From Nitrospirota bacterium (GTDB taxonomy: Bacteria; Nitrospirota; Nitrospiria; Nitrospirales; Nitrospiraceae): DNA of 44,017 nt. This document shows positions 1 through 10,561 of the stretch, in pieces. Numbering within the stretch: position 1 is the stretch's first letter; every line of letters starts with the position of its first letter. The DNA lies in assembly GCA_005877775.1 (NCBI GenBank), contig VBOJ01000017.1:1-44017 (forward strand), read 5' to 3'. The translations under genes were made by a program, and so were the position numbers. Below the pieces are notes generated by a model that was given only the letters and a program-made list of their open reading frames with translations, searched no databases and was not told where the DNA came from.

Positions 1-1269
<1,269 letters not shown>

Positions 1270-1278
1270 CTACCAAAT

Positions 1279-1307
1279 AAAAAAGCCGCACCACGTAAGG
1301 CTGCGGC
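1279..1307 (-). terminator. Riboswitch-linked intrinsic terminator
   Basis: GCCGCA...TGCGGC stem followed by TTTTTT on the minus strand. Confidence 0.8.
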
Positions 1308-1416
1308 CCGAGTCGTCTTCGCTGACGACCTCTGTTCCCGCTTCCCTACGCTGGCATTATCCAGGTCAGGTTCCGAGGGTTGTCCGGTCTGTCGGACTCT
1401 CAGCCTTTTGGGAGAC
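1279..1416 (-). promoter_or_regulatory. TPP (THI-box) riboswitch with intrinsic-terminator expression platform
   Basis: The minus strand reads GGCTGAGAG...ACCCTCGGAACCTGACCTGGATAATGCCAGCGTAGGGAA, the TPP aptamer consensus. It is followed by a GTCGTC-AGCGAA-GACGAC hairpin, then GCCGCAGCCTTACGTGGTGCGGCTTTTTT just upstream of thiC. Confidence 0.95.
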
Positions 1417-1418
1417 GT

Positions 1419-1493
1419 CAAACGTTAATCGTTCAACGTTAACCGCCGAAGAGTGTCCGTCGCGATTAACGGTTCACGGTTAACGAATAACGC
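1419..1493. repeat. Heptamer tandem tracts as an inverted pair
   Basis: Left CGTTAAT|CGTTCAA|CGTTAAC. Right CGATTAA|CGGTTCA|CGGTTAA|CGAATAA. The arms are largely reverse complementary. Confidence 0.75.
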
Positions 1494-1523
1494 CACCTGG
1501 CTCCCCTAGCTATGCGTGGTGAT

Positions 1524-1551
1524 CGTATACCTAGATTTTCCACGTTGTCAA
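1524..1551 (-). promoter_or_regulatory. Candidate sigma70-type promoter for thiC
   Basis: Minus strand TTGACA-N16-TATACG. Confidence 0.5.
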
Positions 1552-1639
1552 CTGGCATCTCGGGCTCAGTCGCCTGACTGAATGCCACGAACGTGGGTCC
1601 ATCGTTTCGCACGGGGCGTCGGAGTGGGCCATGGGGGCG

Positions 1640-1669
1640 TTGATTGTGCGCGTGGGTCTAGCGTACAAT
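1640..1669 (+). promoter_or_regulatory. Candidate promoter for nadA
   Basis: TTGATT-N18-TACAAT upstream of nadA. Confidence 0.4.
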
Positions 1670-1734
1670 ATCTGCCCACGACTATTGGTGAAGTCCGGTA
1701 CTACCCGACTTTTTGTCATCAGAGGGATTAAGGA

Positions 1735-2838
1735 GTGAGGTTAGTAGGCTCCGTACAACTTCCGATCACTGACTATCTAGCGCTCTCTCGTGAGGAGCTG
1801 TTTGCGCGCACGGCGATCGCGAAACGGGCCTTGGGTGAGCAGGTCCTGGTGCTAGGCCACAATTATCAACGGGATGAAGTCATTGAACATGCGGATTTCC
1901 GAGGCGACTCGCTCCTGCTCGCCAAGCTGGCGGCCGAGCGATCAGAGCGGCCCTATGTGGTCTTTTGCGGAGTCCACTTCATGGCGGAGACCGCTGACAT
2001 CCTCAGCCGCTCCAACCAAGTCGTCATACTTCCGGACATGGCGGCCGGTTGCTCGATGGCCGATATGGCCGCCATCGAGCAGGTGGACCAGTGTTGGGAA
2101 TCGTTGGCTCGTCTGATCCCGGTGGAAGAAACCGTGACGCCGGTGGTCTATGTCAACTCGGCGGCGGTCCTCAAGGCCTTCTGCGGCGAGCATGGTGGCA
2201 TTACCTGCACGTCGTCGAATGCGCGGGCGGTCATGGAGTGGGCCTGGGGTCGGCGCGAGAAAATCCTGTTTTTCCCTGACGAGCATCTGGGTCGGAACAC
2301 GGCGAACAAGATGGGGGTGCCTCGCGAGCAGATGATGGTCTGGGATCCATTCCTGCCGAACGGCGGGAATCCGGTCGAGGCGATTCGGAAGGCGCGGCTC
2401 ATTTTGTGGAAAGGTCATTGCAGCGTGCATCAGATGTTCCAGCCAGCACACGTGGACTACTTCAAGAAGCAAGATCCCGACATCAAAGTGATCGTGCATC
2501 CGGAGTGTCACGAGGACGTCGTCAATAAGGCCGACCTGGTCGGTTCGACCGAATTTATCATCAGGACGGTGAGTGCGGCTCCGGCCGGCACCGTCTGGGC
2601 CGTGGGGACGGAGCTCAACTTGGTCAATCGTCTCAAGCGGGAGCAGCCTGACAAGCGAGTGTTTTTCCTTTCTTCCACTGTCTGCCAATGTGCCACCATG
2701 TTCCGCATTGATGCCCCCCACCTCTGTTGGGCGATGGAAAACTTGGCCGAAGGACACGTCGTGAACCACATTGTCGTGCCCGACGATGACAAGGCCTGGG
2801 CCAAGATTGCCCTGGATCGCATGATGGCGGTGAGCTAA
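1735..2838 (+). CDS. nadA: Quinolinate synthase NadA
   Basis: 367 aa, GTG start; LVLGHNYQRDEVIEHADFRGDSL, YVNSAAVLKAFC, HPEC and SSTVCQCATMFRI motifs. Confidence 0.95.
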   Translation: MRLVGSVQLPITDYLALSREELFARTAIAKRALGEQVLVLGHNYQRDEVIEHADFRGDSLLLAKLAAERSERPYVVFCGVHFMAETADILSRSNQVVILPDMAAGCSMADMAAIEQVDQCWESLARLIPVEETVTPVVYVNSAAVLKAFCGEHGGITCTSSNARAVMEWAWGRREKILFFPDEHLGRNTANKMGVPREQMMVWDPFLPNGGNPVEAIRKARLILWKGHCSVHQMFQPAHVDYFKKQDPDIKVIVHPECHEDVVNKADLVGSTEFIIRTVSAAPAGTVWAVGTELNLVNRLKREQPDKRVFFLSSTVCQCATMFRIDAPHLCWAMENLAEGHVVNHIVVPDDDKAWAKIALDRMMAVS

Positions 2839-2844
2839 CCGGAT

Positions 2845-2927
2845 AGGTTAAGGTCGAGGTTAAGGTTAAGGCCTTACCGGATACCTGACCTCGTTGCCCT
2901 TAACCTCAGCCTTAGCCTCAACCTTCC
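2845..2927. repeat. Hexamer tandem tracts as an inverted pair
   Basis: Left AGGTTA|AGGTCG|AGGTTA|AGGTTA|AGGCCT. Right CCTTAA|CCTCAG|CCTTAG|CCTCAA|CCTTCC. Confidence 0.75.
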
Positions 2928-2934
2928 TGATCCT

Positions 2935-5751
2935 ATGGATTACAAGGCGACACTGAATCTGCCCCGCACGGCCTTCCCGATGAAGGCCAACCTGCCGCAG
3001 CGGGAACCGGAGTTGCTGGCCTGGTGGGAGCAGGAACACCTCTACGAGCGCCTCCAGGAAACCAAACGCGACCGCCCGCTCTATGTGCTGCATGACGGCC
3101 CTCCTTATGCGAACGGCCACCTCCACATCGGCCACGCGCTGAACAAGATTTTGAAAGACATCGTCGTCAAATCCAAGACGATGGCCGGCTACCGGGCCCC
3201 ATACGTGCCAGGTTGGGACTGTCACGGGCTGCCGATCGAGCATCAGGTTCTGAAAGAGCTGGGCGACAAGAAGAAGGGCTTGGACACGCTCGCGATCCGC
3301 AAGCTCTGCCGCGAGTATGCCGAGAAATATTTTCGGATTCAGCGGGATGAGTTCAAGCGTCTGGGCGTGCTAGGGGATTGGGAACATCCCTATCTCACCA
3401 TGGACCCGTCGTATGAAGCGACGATCCTGCGAGAGTTCGGGAAGTTCGTGGCAAGGGGCCGCGTGTACAAGGGATTGAAGCCGGTGCTGTGGTGTGCGAC
3501 AGATCAAACCGCGCTAGCAGAAGCCGAGGTGGAGTATGAAGACCACACCTCCCCCTCGATTTATGTGAAGTTTCCTGTCGTGAATCCTCAGGGCAAGTTC
3601 CGCATTGAACAGTCGAAGGGCACACACTTTGTAATTTGGACCACAACCCCGTGGACACTGGTGGCTAACCGAGCAATCAGTGTAAACCCCCATTTCATGT
3701 ACCGCCTGGTCAAAACCCCTGTAGGCGAGTTGATTATCGCACAGGATCTCATTGAGCCCTGCACGAAGGCTTTCGGGTACCAAACGGGAGACTTTGAAGT
3801 CACGAAAGGAGCGTACGCTGGGCTAGAACTCGCGGAACCCAATCCTGTCCTCTGCCGTCATCCTTGGTTGGATCTGACCGTCCCTGTCGTGCTTGGGGAG
3901 CATGTCACTAAGGAGCACGGGACAGGCTGTGTTCACACCGCTCCCGGTCATGGGCAGGAGGACTATGAGGTAGGCCAGCGGTATGGGTTGGAGGTTTACG
4001 CTCCCGTGGACTCGCAAGGACGGTTTGTTAAGGAAGTAGAGCACTTTGGCGGTCAGAAGGTCTTCGAAGCGAACGCTGAGATCATCAAACTCCTCAATAG
4101 TCGAGGGATGTTGGTCAAAGAAGAGGCAATTACGCATTCCTATCCACACTGCTGGCGGTGCAAGAACCCGGTGATTTTCCGGGCCACCGAACAGTGGTTC
4201 GTCTCGATGGACGAGAAAGGCTTGCGCAAGCAGGCGCTCGAGGAAATCGACCGAGTAAAGTGGATCCCTGCCAGAGGTCGTGATCGGATCTATGGGATGA
4301 TCGAGAACCGGCCAGATTGGTGTCTGTCGCGGCAACGTGTGTGGGGTGTTCCGATTCCTGCCTTCAGCTGCACGGCATGTCGTACGGTGCTGGCCGATCC
4401 CAAGCTCATCAGCCATATCGCGGATCTGCTCGCCAAGCAGAGCTCGGATGTCTGGTTTCAGAGATCTGCAGACGAACTGATGCCGGCCGGAACAATTTGT
4501 CAGAAATGCGGCGGGAAGGCCTTTGAAAAAGAGCGGGACATCCTGGACGTCTGGTTCGAATCCGGTGTGAGTCATGCTGCGGTCCTTAAGCCTCGGGGGC
4601 CAGGCTGGTGGCCAGCCGACCTGTATTTGGAAGGGTCGGACCAGCATCGTGGCTGGTTCCACAGCGCGCTCTTGGCCTCCGTCACCACTGATGAAAAAGC
4701 TCCATACAAAGCGGTGCTGACTCACGGGTTTGTCGTGGATGGGTCGGGCAAGAAAATGTCCAAGTCAGCCGGCAATGTCGTGGCACCGCAAGATGTCATT
4801 AAGCAGTTGGGAGCTGAAATCTTGCGTTGGTGGGTTGCCGCGCAGGATTACCAAGAGGATCTGCGAATCTCTCAAGAAATCCTGAATCAGCTTGTGGAGC
4901 AGTACCGGAAAATCCGCAACACCTGCCGCTTCCTGTTGAGCAATCTCTATGACTTTGATCCGGCTTCCCACCGCGTGCCCTTTGAGCGCTTGCCGGAGCT
5001 GGACCGTTGGGCCCTCATGAGGCTTCATCACGTCGTCACCAGGATTCGTCATGCCTACGAAGCATTCGACTTCCGCCAGATTGTGCACGAGATGGACTAC
5101 TTCTGTGCGGTGGACATGAGCGCGATCTATCTGGACATTTTGAAAGATCGCCTCTATACGTTTCGTAATGATTCTCCTTTGCGCCGAAGCTCGCAAACCG
5201 TGCTGTTCGACGTGCTGGTCGCGCTCACAAAACTCATGGCGCCGATTCTAAGCTTTACGGCTGAGGAAATCTGGCGGATGCTGCCGGACGGCGTGCGGAG
5301 GAGTTCGGAGACGCCTAGCGTGCATTTGGCTTCAGTTCCAGAGCCCGATCAAAAATGGGCGGACGCACAACTGGCTCCGCGTTGGGAACGGTTGTTGTCG
5401 GTGCGAACCGTCGTGCAAGGTGCCCTGGAGATGCAACGGCATGAGAAAGTCATCGGCTCGTCGCTGGAAGCCAAAGTCATGCTCCAAGCGGAGCCGAAGA
5501 TATTTGACCTCCTTAAACAATATGAGGCCGACCTGCCCTCTCTGTTCATCGTTTCCCAAGTTACCTTGAAGCAGGTGACCAATTTACCCACGAAGGGCCA
5601 CCTCTTGTCAGATCCTTCATTCGGAATTGGGGTCGATGTCGCCAAAGCGGAGGGCCTGAAGTGCGAGCGGTGCTGGAACTATCGGCGGGCGGTCGGAACG
5701 TTCCCGGAGCATCCGACCCTGTGCGACCGGTGCATCGAGGCAATCCGGTGA
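2935..5751 (+). CDS. ileS: Isoleucyl-tRNA synthetase
   Basis: 938 aa; [29 protein letters not shown], and C-terminal zinc motif CERCWNYR...LCDRC. Confidence 0.98.
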   Translation: MDYKATLNLPRTAFPMKANLPQREPELLAWWEQEHLYERLQETKRDRPLYVLHDGPPYANGHLHIGHALNKILKDIVVKSKTMAGYRAPYVPGWDCHGLPIEHQVLKELGDKKKGLDTLAIRKLCREYAEKYFRIQRDEFKRLGVLGDWEHPYLTMDPSYEATILREFGKFVARGRVYKGLKPVLWCATDQTALAEAEVEYEDHTSPSIYVKFPVVNPQGKFRIEQSKGTHFVIWTTTPWTLVANRAISVNPHFMYRLVKTPVGELIIAQDLIEPCTKAFGYQTGDFEVTKGAYAGLELAEPNPVLCRHPWLDLTVPVVLGEHVTKEHGTGCVHTAPGHGQEDYEVGQRYGLEVYAPVDSQGRFVKEVEHFGGQKVFEANAEIIKLLNSRGMLVKEEAITHSYPHCWRCKNPVIFRATEQWFVSMDEKGLRKQALEEIDRVKWIPARGRDRIYGMIENRPDWCLSRQRVWGVPIPAFSCTACRTVLADPKLISHIADLLAKQSSDVWFQRSADELMPAGTICQKCGGKAFEKERDILDVWFESGVSHAAVLKPRGPGWWPADLYLEGSDQHRGWFHSALLASVTTDEKAPYKAVLTHGFVVDGSGKKMSKSAGNVVAPQDVIKQLGAEILRWWVAAQDYQEDLRISQEILNQLVEQYRKIRNTCRFLLSNLYDFDPASHRVPFERLPELDRWALMRLHHVVTRIRHAYEAFDFRQIVHEMDYFCAVDMSAIYLDILKDRLYTFRNDSPLRRSSQTVLFDVLVALTKLMAPILSFTAEEIWRMLPDGVRRSSETPSVHLASVPEPDQKWADAQLAPRWERLLSVRTVVQGALEMQRHEKVIGSSLEAKVMLQAEPKIFDLLKQYEADLPSLFIVSQVTLKQVTNLPTKGHLLSDPSFGIGVDVAKAEGLKCERCWNYRRAVGTFPEHPTLCDRCIEAIR

Positions 5752-6266
5752 TGCCCGGGGCGACGCGGTATGCGTTCTTGGCTCTGGTGAGCGCCGCCAC
5801 AATTCTCTTGGACCAAGCGACGAAGCTCCAGATCATGCAGACCATGCGCCTGCATGAGTCCATTCCCGTCATCCCGAATTTCTTCAGCATCACGTACATC
5901 AGAAATCCTGGGGCGGCTTTCGGAATTCTGGCCTCCAGCAGTAATGGGTTCAGATTGCTGTTTTTTGGGTTCGCCTCGCTGTTTGCGTTGGTACTCCTCG
6001 GAACCATTTTTTTCCGCCTGCGCCACGATGACTGGGTTGGACAACTCAGCATCGCGGGGATCTTCGGGGGAGCGATCGGTAACCTGCTGGACCGGGTACG
6101 TTTTGGGGAAGTCATCGACTTCCTGGACTTCTACATCGATGCCTATCACTGGCCCGCCTTCAATGTGGCCGATGCCGCCATCAGCGTTGGCGTCTGCTTT
6201 CTGATCGCGCACTTCATGTTTGAGAAGCAAAAAGAAGCGGGTCCTGTCACCAGCTCGCCACCCTAG
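5751..6266 (+). CDS. lspA: Lipoprotein signal peptidase LspA
   Basis: Start overlaps the ileS stop (TGATG). ILLDQATKL, NPGAAFGIL and GNLLDRVRFGEVIDFLDFYI motifs. Confidence 0.93.
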   Translation: MPGATRYAFLALVSAATILLDQATKLQIMQTMRLHESIPVIPNFFSITYIRNPGAAFGILASSSNGFRLLFFGFASLFALVLLGTIFFRLRHDDWVGQLSIAGIFGGAIGNLLDRVRFGEVIDFLDFYIDAYHWPAFNVADAAISVGVCFLIAHFMFEKQKEAGPVTSSPP

Positions 6267-6314
6267 GAGCACACCCGGCTCGTGGCCCCCTCACGTGGAT
6301 ACCTGCCTATAGGT

Positions 6315-7205
6315 TCATCGGATGGCCCACAGCACCGCGAGACCGATCACAATGCGGTAATAGGCGAAGACCCGCAAGGTATGCCGTTGGACAAATGTCA
6401 GAAATGCGGCGATGACGGCCCAGGCAACTATGAAGGACACCAGCAGTCCCAGGGCCAGCCACACAAGATCCTCAGTCGTCAGGAGTGCGCTGGACTTCAG
6501 AAATTTGTACGTAGTCGCCGCTATCATCGTGGGCAAGGCGAGAAGAAACGAATATTCCGTGGCCCTCTCGCGATCCATGCCGGCAAGCAGCCCGCCCACA
6601 ATCGTTGCCCCCGACCGCGATATTCCTGGAATAAGCGAGACACATTGGGCGAGCCCGACCCAGAGGGCGGTCGTCACGCCGATCTGCTCCAGCTGTGTGA
6701 TACGAACACGGCTTCGCCTGGCTTCGACTCCCAGAATGATCAGCCCGCCGATGATCAACGAGGCTGCAACGGTGCGGGGATTAAATAGGTGGGTTTCGAT
6801 CCAGCCGTGTGCAAAATACCCAATGATGCCGGCCGGGACAAACGCGACGCCAAGCCCAACGAGAAACCACAGATTGCGCTGCCTGTCGGCCGAATGTTGG
6901 AGGAGCGAGCGCCATCCTTGTCTCCCGCCGCTCATTTTGCGATGTGCCCTGATCAGGGCTCGAAGGGCGGCCTGTTCCTGTGCGGCCTTCATCAGGAAGG
7001 AAGCGAGTTTGTCGCGTTCGTACGCAATGACTGCCAGGATAGCACCAAGCTGAATGGAGATCTCGACGGTGCCTGCCACGGCTCCCGTAAAGCCAAGCGC
7101 GTGGCCAACCAGAATCAGGTGTCCGGTGGAGGAGACCGGCAGAAATTCGGTCAGCCCCTCTACCACACCAAGCAAGACCGCCAGTTCGCGACCCCATTCC
7201 TTCAT
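6315..7205 (-). CDS. uppP: Undecaprenyl-diphosphatase UppP/BacA
   Basis: MKEWGRELAVLLGVVEGLTEFLPVSSTGHLIL, and PGISRSGATIVGGLLAGMDRERATEYSFLLALP. Start placed at the internal Met 7205. Confidence 0.95.
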   Translation of the reverse strand: MKEWGRELAVLLGVVEGLTEFLPVSSTGHLILVGHALGFTGAVAGTVEISIQLGAILAVIAYERDKLASFLMKAAQEQAALRALIRAHRKMSGGRQGWRSLLQHSADRQRNLWFLVGLGVAFVPAGIIGYFAHGWIETHLFNPRTVAASLIIGGLIILGVEARRSRVRITQLEQIGVTTALWVGLAQCVSLIPGISRSGATIVGGLLAGMDRERATEYSFLLALPTMIAATTYKFLKSSALLTTEDLVWLALGLLVSFIVAWAVIAAFLTFVQRHTLRVFAYYRIVIGLAVLWAIR

Positions 7206-7460
7206 GGACGTGCTGGCTTCAGAGGAAAACATCCGCTCGATGTCCAGAAAGCAGGCGGGATGATCACAGACTCCGACCGCCGAGTCAAGTGAGGCAGATA
7301 TTCTGCGCTGATCATCCTGTCGACGGTTTAAAACTGTTGACAAAGCGGGACCAATGGACTAGAGAAGGAAGACGCGTGCCAGCGAGGGCCTTCACGGGCT
7401 GGCGCGATTCCTAAGACAACCAATTGTGAGACGAAAGAGATCGAAGAGGGGGAGGCTTGC

Positions 7461-8228
7461 ATGAGGCTGTCTGTCGTTATGGGAGTCGTCCTGGTGGTGG
7501 CGATGATGGCTGGCGGATGTGTCAGCACGAGCAAATATACCGAGGCTGTCGCAGAGGCTGAAGCAGCGAAGACCGACCTGGAAACCACGCGGGCGCGCAA
7601 GAATGCCTTGGAGCAACAGGTGAAGACCCTGAAGGATTTGAATTTGAAGCTGGCCAGCGAGGCCCAATCGGCCAAGGATGAGTTGCAGCGTATTGAGTAC
7701 GGCCGTGACAAGGAGCGGGCGAGTATCGAAGGACGGACGAAAGAGCTGGAGCAGAAGATTAAAGACCTGACCGCTCAACACAGGTCCTTGCGGAATGACT
7801 ATGAGGAGGTCAAACGACACAATGAGACGCTCAAATCTCTGGTCAGTCGGTACCAAAAGGAATTGAAGGACCAGCGCGTGGTGGCGCCGCCCTCGCCGCG
7901 CCCGTCTGCCGTCAGCCCGTCGCCCCCCTCTGCTGGAGGGGTTGCGCCGACCAGCGTGCCGGGGGCCCAGGCGAAACTTCCGTCCGACCGGGACTCTGGC
8001 GTGCCGCCGATGCCAGCGCCGCCTCCTCCGAAGTCCAGCCTTGCTCAGCTGAACGTCAATACCGCCTCGGCGAACGATATGGTGCTGTTTCTTGGACTCA
8101 CGAAAGAGGCAGCGGACCGGGTGGTGGCCAATCGCCCGTACAGAATCAAAGGGGAGTTGGTCGCCAAGAACGCCTTGCCCAAAGAGACCTTCGACCTGAT
8201 CAAGGACAAGATTACCGTCGCCCCCTAA
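7461..8228 (+). CDS. Putative lipoprotein: coiled coil, Pro-rich linker, C-terminal ComEA-like helix-hairpin-helix
   Basis: Lipobox-like VAMMAGGC, heptad coiled coil, PPSPRPSAVSPSPPSAGG linker, then LAQLNVNTASANDMVLFLGLTKEAADRVVANRPYRIKGELVAKNAL. Confidence 0.7.
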   Translation: MRLSVVMGVVLVVAMMAGGCVSTSKYTEAVAEAEAAKTDLETTRARKNALEQQVKTLKDLNLKLASEAQSAKDELQRIEYGRDKERASIEGRTKELEQKIKDLTAQHRSLRNDYEEVKRHNETLKSLVSRYQKELKDQRVVAPPSPRPSAVSPSPPSAGGVAPTSVPGAQAKLPSDRDSGVPPMPAPPPPKSSLAQLNVNTASANDMVLFLGLTKEAADRVVANRPYRIKGELVAKNALPKETFDLIKDKITVAP

Positions 8229-8288
8229 CCGGTTTTGCCGGAGAAGGGAGGGCACGGCTCGACTATAATCAGCTATATGAAAAGGAAA

Positions 8289-8320
8289 GGCCATTCGCCT
8301 GGAACGGCGAATGGCCTTTT
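8289..8320 (+). terminator. Intrinsic terminator
   Basis: GGCCATTCGCC-TGGAAC-GGCGAATGGCC followed by TTTT. Confidence 0.75.
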
Positions 8321-8414
8321 GCTTTAGGAGAAACCGAGGTGAATATCCGGCAGGCTCCTGGTAGAATGAACCTGGAAATCCGGGCGGGCTATCCTCTGGC
8401 AATCAGGGAGTCGC

Positions 8415-9695
8415 ATGCGTAAGGCAGGCTGGATCGTAAGCGTCTTGGTGGTGGCGCTTGCCATTGCGGGCTATGTGTTTTTCAGTGGCGAACGAAAAGT
8501 CCCCATCCGGTATAAGACCGCGCCTGTCGAACGGGGACCGGTGGTCTCGGTGGTCACTGCGACCGGGACGATCAATCCGGTCGTCTTGGTTCAGGTCGGA
8601 ACTCAGGTGTCAGGGATGATTCAAAGCCTTCACGCCGATTTCAACACGATCGTAAAAGCCGGCGACGTGGTGGCTCGGATCGATCCTGCTCCGTTTCAAG
8701 CTCGACGGGATCAAGCAGCGGCCAATCTTCAAATGGCCAAGGCCAACGTCGCAAGAGCCCGCACCGATCTCGCTCAGAGAAAGCGCGAGCTGGACCGTAC
8801 CCAGTCGCTCATCAAGCAGCAGTTCGTGTCACAGAATGAGCTCGATGTCGCGATCACGGCCCATCAAGGGGCGACGGCACAGCTCGAGTTGGCGGAGTCC
8901 CAGGTCAAGCAGGCTGAGGCAACCCTTAACGCGGCTGAATTGGATCTGAAGTACACCGTGATTAGGTCGCCCGTCAACGGCATCGTTATCGCGCGGAACG
9001 TGGAGGTCGGCCAGACAGTCGCCTCCAGTTTCGCGACCCCCAACTTGTTTCTCGTTGCGCTCGACCTGACAAAGATGCAGGTGGATACGAATGTCAGCGA
9101 GTCCGACATCGGAGGGATCGCGGAGGGCAAGGAGGCCGCCTTTTCCGTTGACGCCTATCCGGGACAACAGTTTCAGGGTCGGATTCGGCAGGTTCGGAAT
9201 GCCCCCATCAGCGTGCAGAATGTAGTGACCTACAATGTTGTGATCGGCGTTGACAACCGCGATTTGCGGCTCAAGCCGGGGATGACGGCCAATGTGGCGA
9301 TCATCGTGGCTCGCAAGGACGACGTGCTGAAAGTACCGAACGCGGCGCTCCGATTCACACCGCCGAAATCAGAGTACGCGATCAGTGGAGCGCCAGGAGC
9401 GAACGTGGCCCAGAGCGACCCAGGCTCGAAAAGCGCTCGCCCACTCCTCACCGGTGGAAATGAGACTGTGCTGTCGAAGACGGTGTGGAAGGTGGGGCTC
9501 TCTGGCGATCCGGAGGCCGTGCCCGTCCAGCCAGGGATCTCGGACGGAAGCGTGACTGAGATCGTGGGTGGCGATCTGAAGGAGGTTGACGCAGTGATCG
9601 TCGGGATTGAGTCGTCAAGGGCGGACCGAAACCCTCAAGCATTGCCACCCGGGTTTGGATCGGGGCAGCGGCGCTCACGCGACCGTGGCCTGTGA
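8415..9695 (+). CDS. MacA-like efflux periplasmic adaptor (HlyD family)
   Basis: N-terminal TM, VTATGTINPVVLVQVGTQVSGMI, hairpin coiled coil, TVIRSPVNGIVIARNVEVGQTVAS. Followed by MacB-type genes. Confidence 0.88.
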   Translation: MRKAGWIVSVLVVALAIAGYVFFSGERKVPIRYKTAPVERGPVVSVVTATGTINPVVLVQVGTQVSGMIQSLHADFNTIVKAGDVVARIDPAPFQARRDQAAANLQMAKANVARARTDLAQRKRELDRTQSLIKQQFVSQNELDVAITAHQGATAQLELAESQVKQAEATLNAAELDLKYTVIRSPVNGIVIARNVEVGQTVASSFATPNLFLVALDLTKMQVDTNVSESDIGGIAEGKEAAFSVDAYPGQQFQGRIRQVRNAPISVQNVVTYNVVIGVDNRDLRLKPGMTANVAIIVARKDDVLKVPNAALRFTPPKSEYAISGAPGANVAQSDPGSKSARPLLTGGNETVLSKTVWKVGLSGDPEAVPVQPGISDGSVTEIVGGDLKEVDAVIVGIESSRADRNPQALPPGFGSGQRRSRDRGL

Positions 9696-9698
9696 CAA

Positions 9699-9816
9699 GC
9701 AATGGTTGATGGCTAATGGCAGAGGGACCAAATCAGAGCATTGATCATCAGCCATCAGCGGTTCGACAGGCTCACCGCCCCGAGCTGGGTCGAGGGGCCG
9801 TCAGCCATCAGCCATT
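9699..9816. repeat. Heptamer/palindrome island between the adaptor and ATPase genes
   Basis: ATGGTTG|ATGGCTA|ATGGCAG, then CATTGAT|CATCAGC|CATCAGC, then CGGTTCGACAGGCTCACCGCCCCGAGC, then CAGCCAT|CAGCCAT. Confidence 0.7.
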
Positions 9817-10561
9817 TTCTGACCCGGCCAGAGCCCCGCTGATCGTCTGTAAAGATCTTTCAAAGATTTATCGGCTCGGCGACGTGGAAGTACCGGCGCT
9901 CCGAGGCGTCAACCTGGAGATCCAACGTGGCGAGTTCGTCGCAGTCATGGGTCCCTCCGGGTCGGGAAAATCGACGTTGATGAATATTCTGGGCTGTCTG
10001 GATACTCCCACGACTGGCAGTTACTGGCTGGATGGAAGGGAGGTGGGGCGAGAGGGGCAGGATGAGTTGGCCGAGATCCGGAACCGACGGATCGGATTTG
10101 TATTCCAGAACTTCAACCTAATCCCAAGAACCAGCGCATTGGAAAACGCCCAACTCCCGCTCTTCTACAGGGGGATGCCTCTCCGCAATCAGCGGGCAGG
10201 GGCAGCAGCAGCGCTCGCCCGGGTGGGGCTGTCAGGGCGAGAAGATCATTATCCGACCCAGTTGTCTGGAGGTCAACAGCAGCGAGTAGCCATCGCGCGA
10301 GCACTGGTGTCTTCCCCGTCGATCCTGCTGGCCGATGAGCCGACCGGGAATCTGGATACAGAATCCAGCCGAGGCATTATGGAGGTGTTGCAGCGCTTGA
10401 ACCAGGAAGATGGTCTCACCATCATCCTGGTGACTCACGAAACCGACATCGCCGCCTACGCCTCGCGTGAGATCCTGATGACGGATGGGCAGATTGTGCG
10501 TGACCGGTGGAGGGTCTCCGCTCATTCCGCCCGAGCCTCGGGGGGGGTGGTGAAACCGTGA
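9716..10561 (+). CDS. MacB/LolD-type ABC transporter ATPase (start uncertain)
   Basis: Walker A GPSGSGKST, LSGGQQQRVAIARAL, ILLADEPTGNLD. The domain begins near LIVCKDLSKIYRLG (about 9839). Confidence 0.9.
   Translation: MAEGPNQSIDHQPSAVRQAHRPELGRGAVSHQPFSDPARAPLIVCKDLSKIYRLGDVEVPALRGVNLEIQRGEFVAVMGPSGSGKSTLMNILGCLDTPTTGSYWLDGREVGREGQDELAEIRNRRIGFVFQNFNLIPRTSALENAQLPLFYRGMPLRNQRAGAAAALARVGLSGREDHYPTQLSGGQQQRVAIARALVSSPSILLADEPTGNLDTESSRGIMEVLQRLNQEDGLTIILVTHETDIAAYASREILMTDGQIVRDRWRVSAHSARASGGVVKP

Noticed and set aside
1942-2769. 275 aa minus-strand ORF
   Set aside because: Antisense shadow of nadA.
3823-4725. 300 aa minus-strand ORF
   Set aside because: Antisense shadow of ileS with no recognisable domain.
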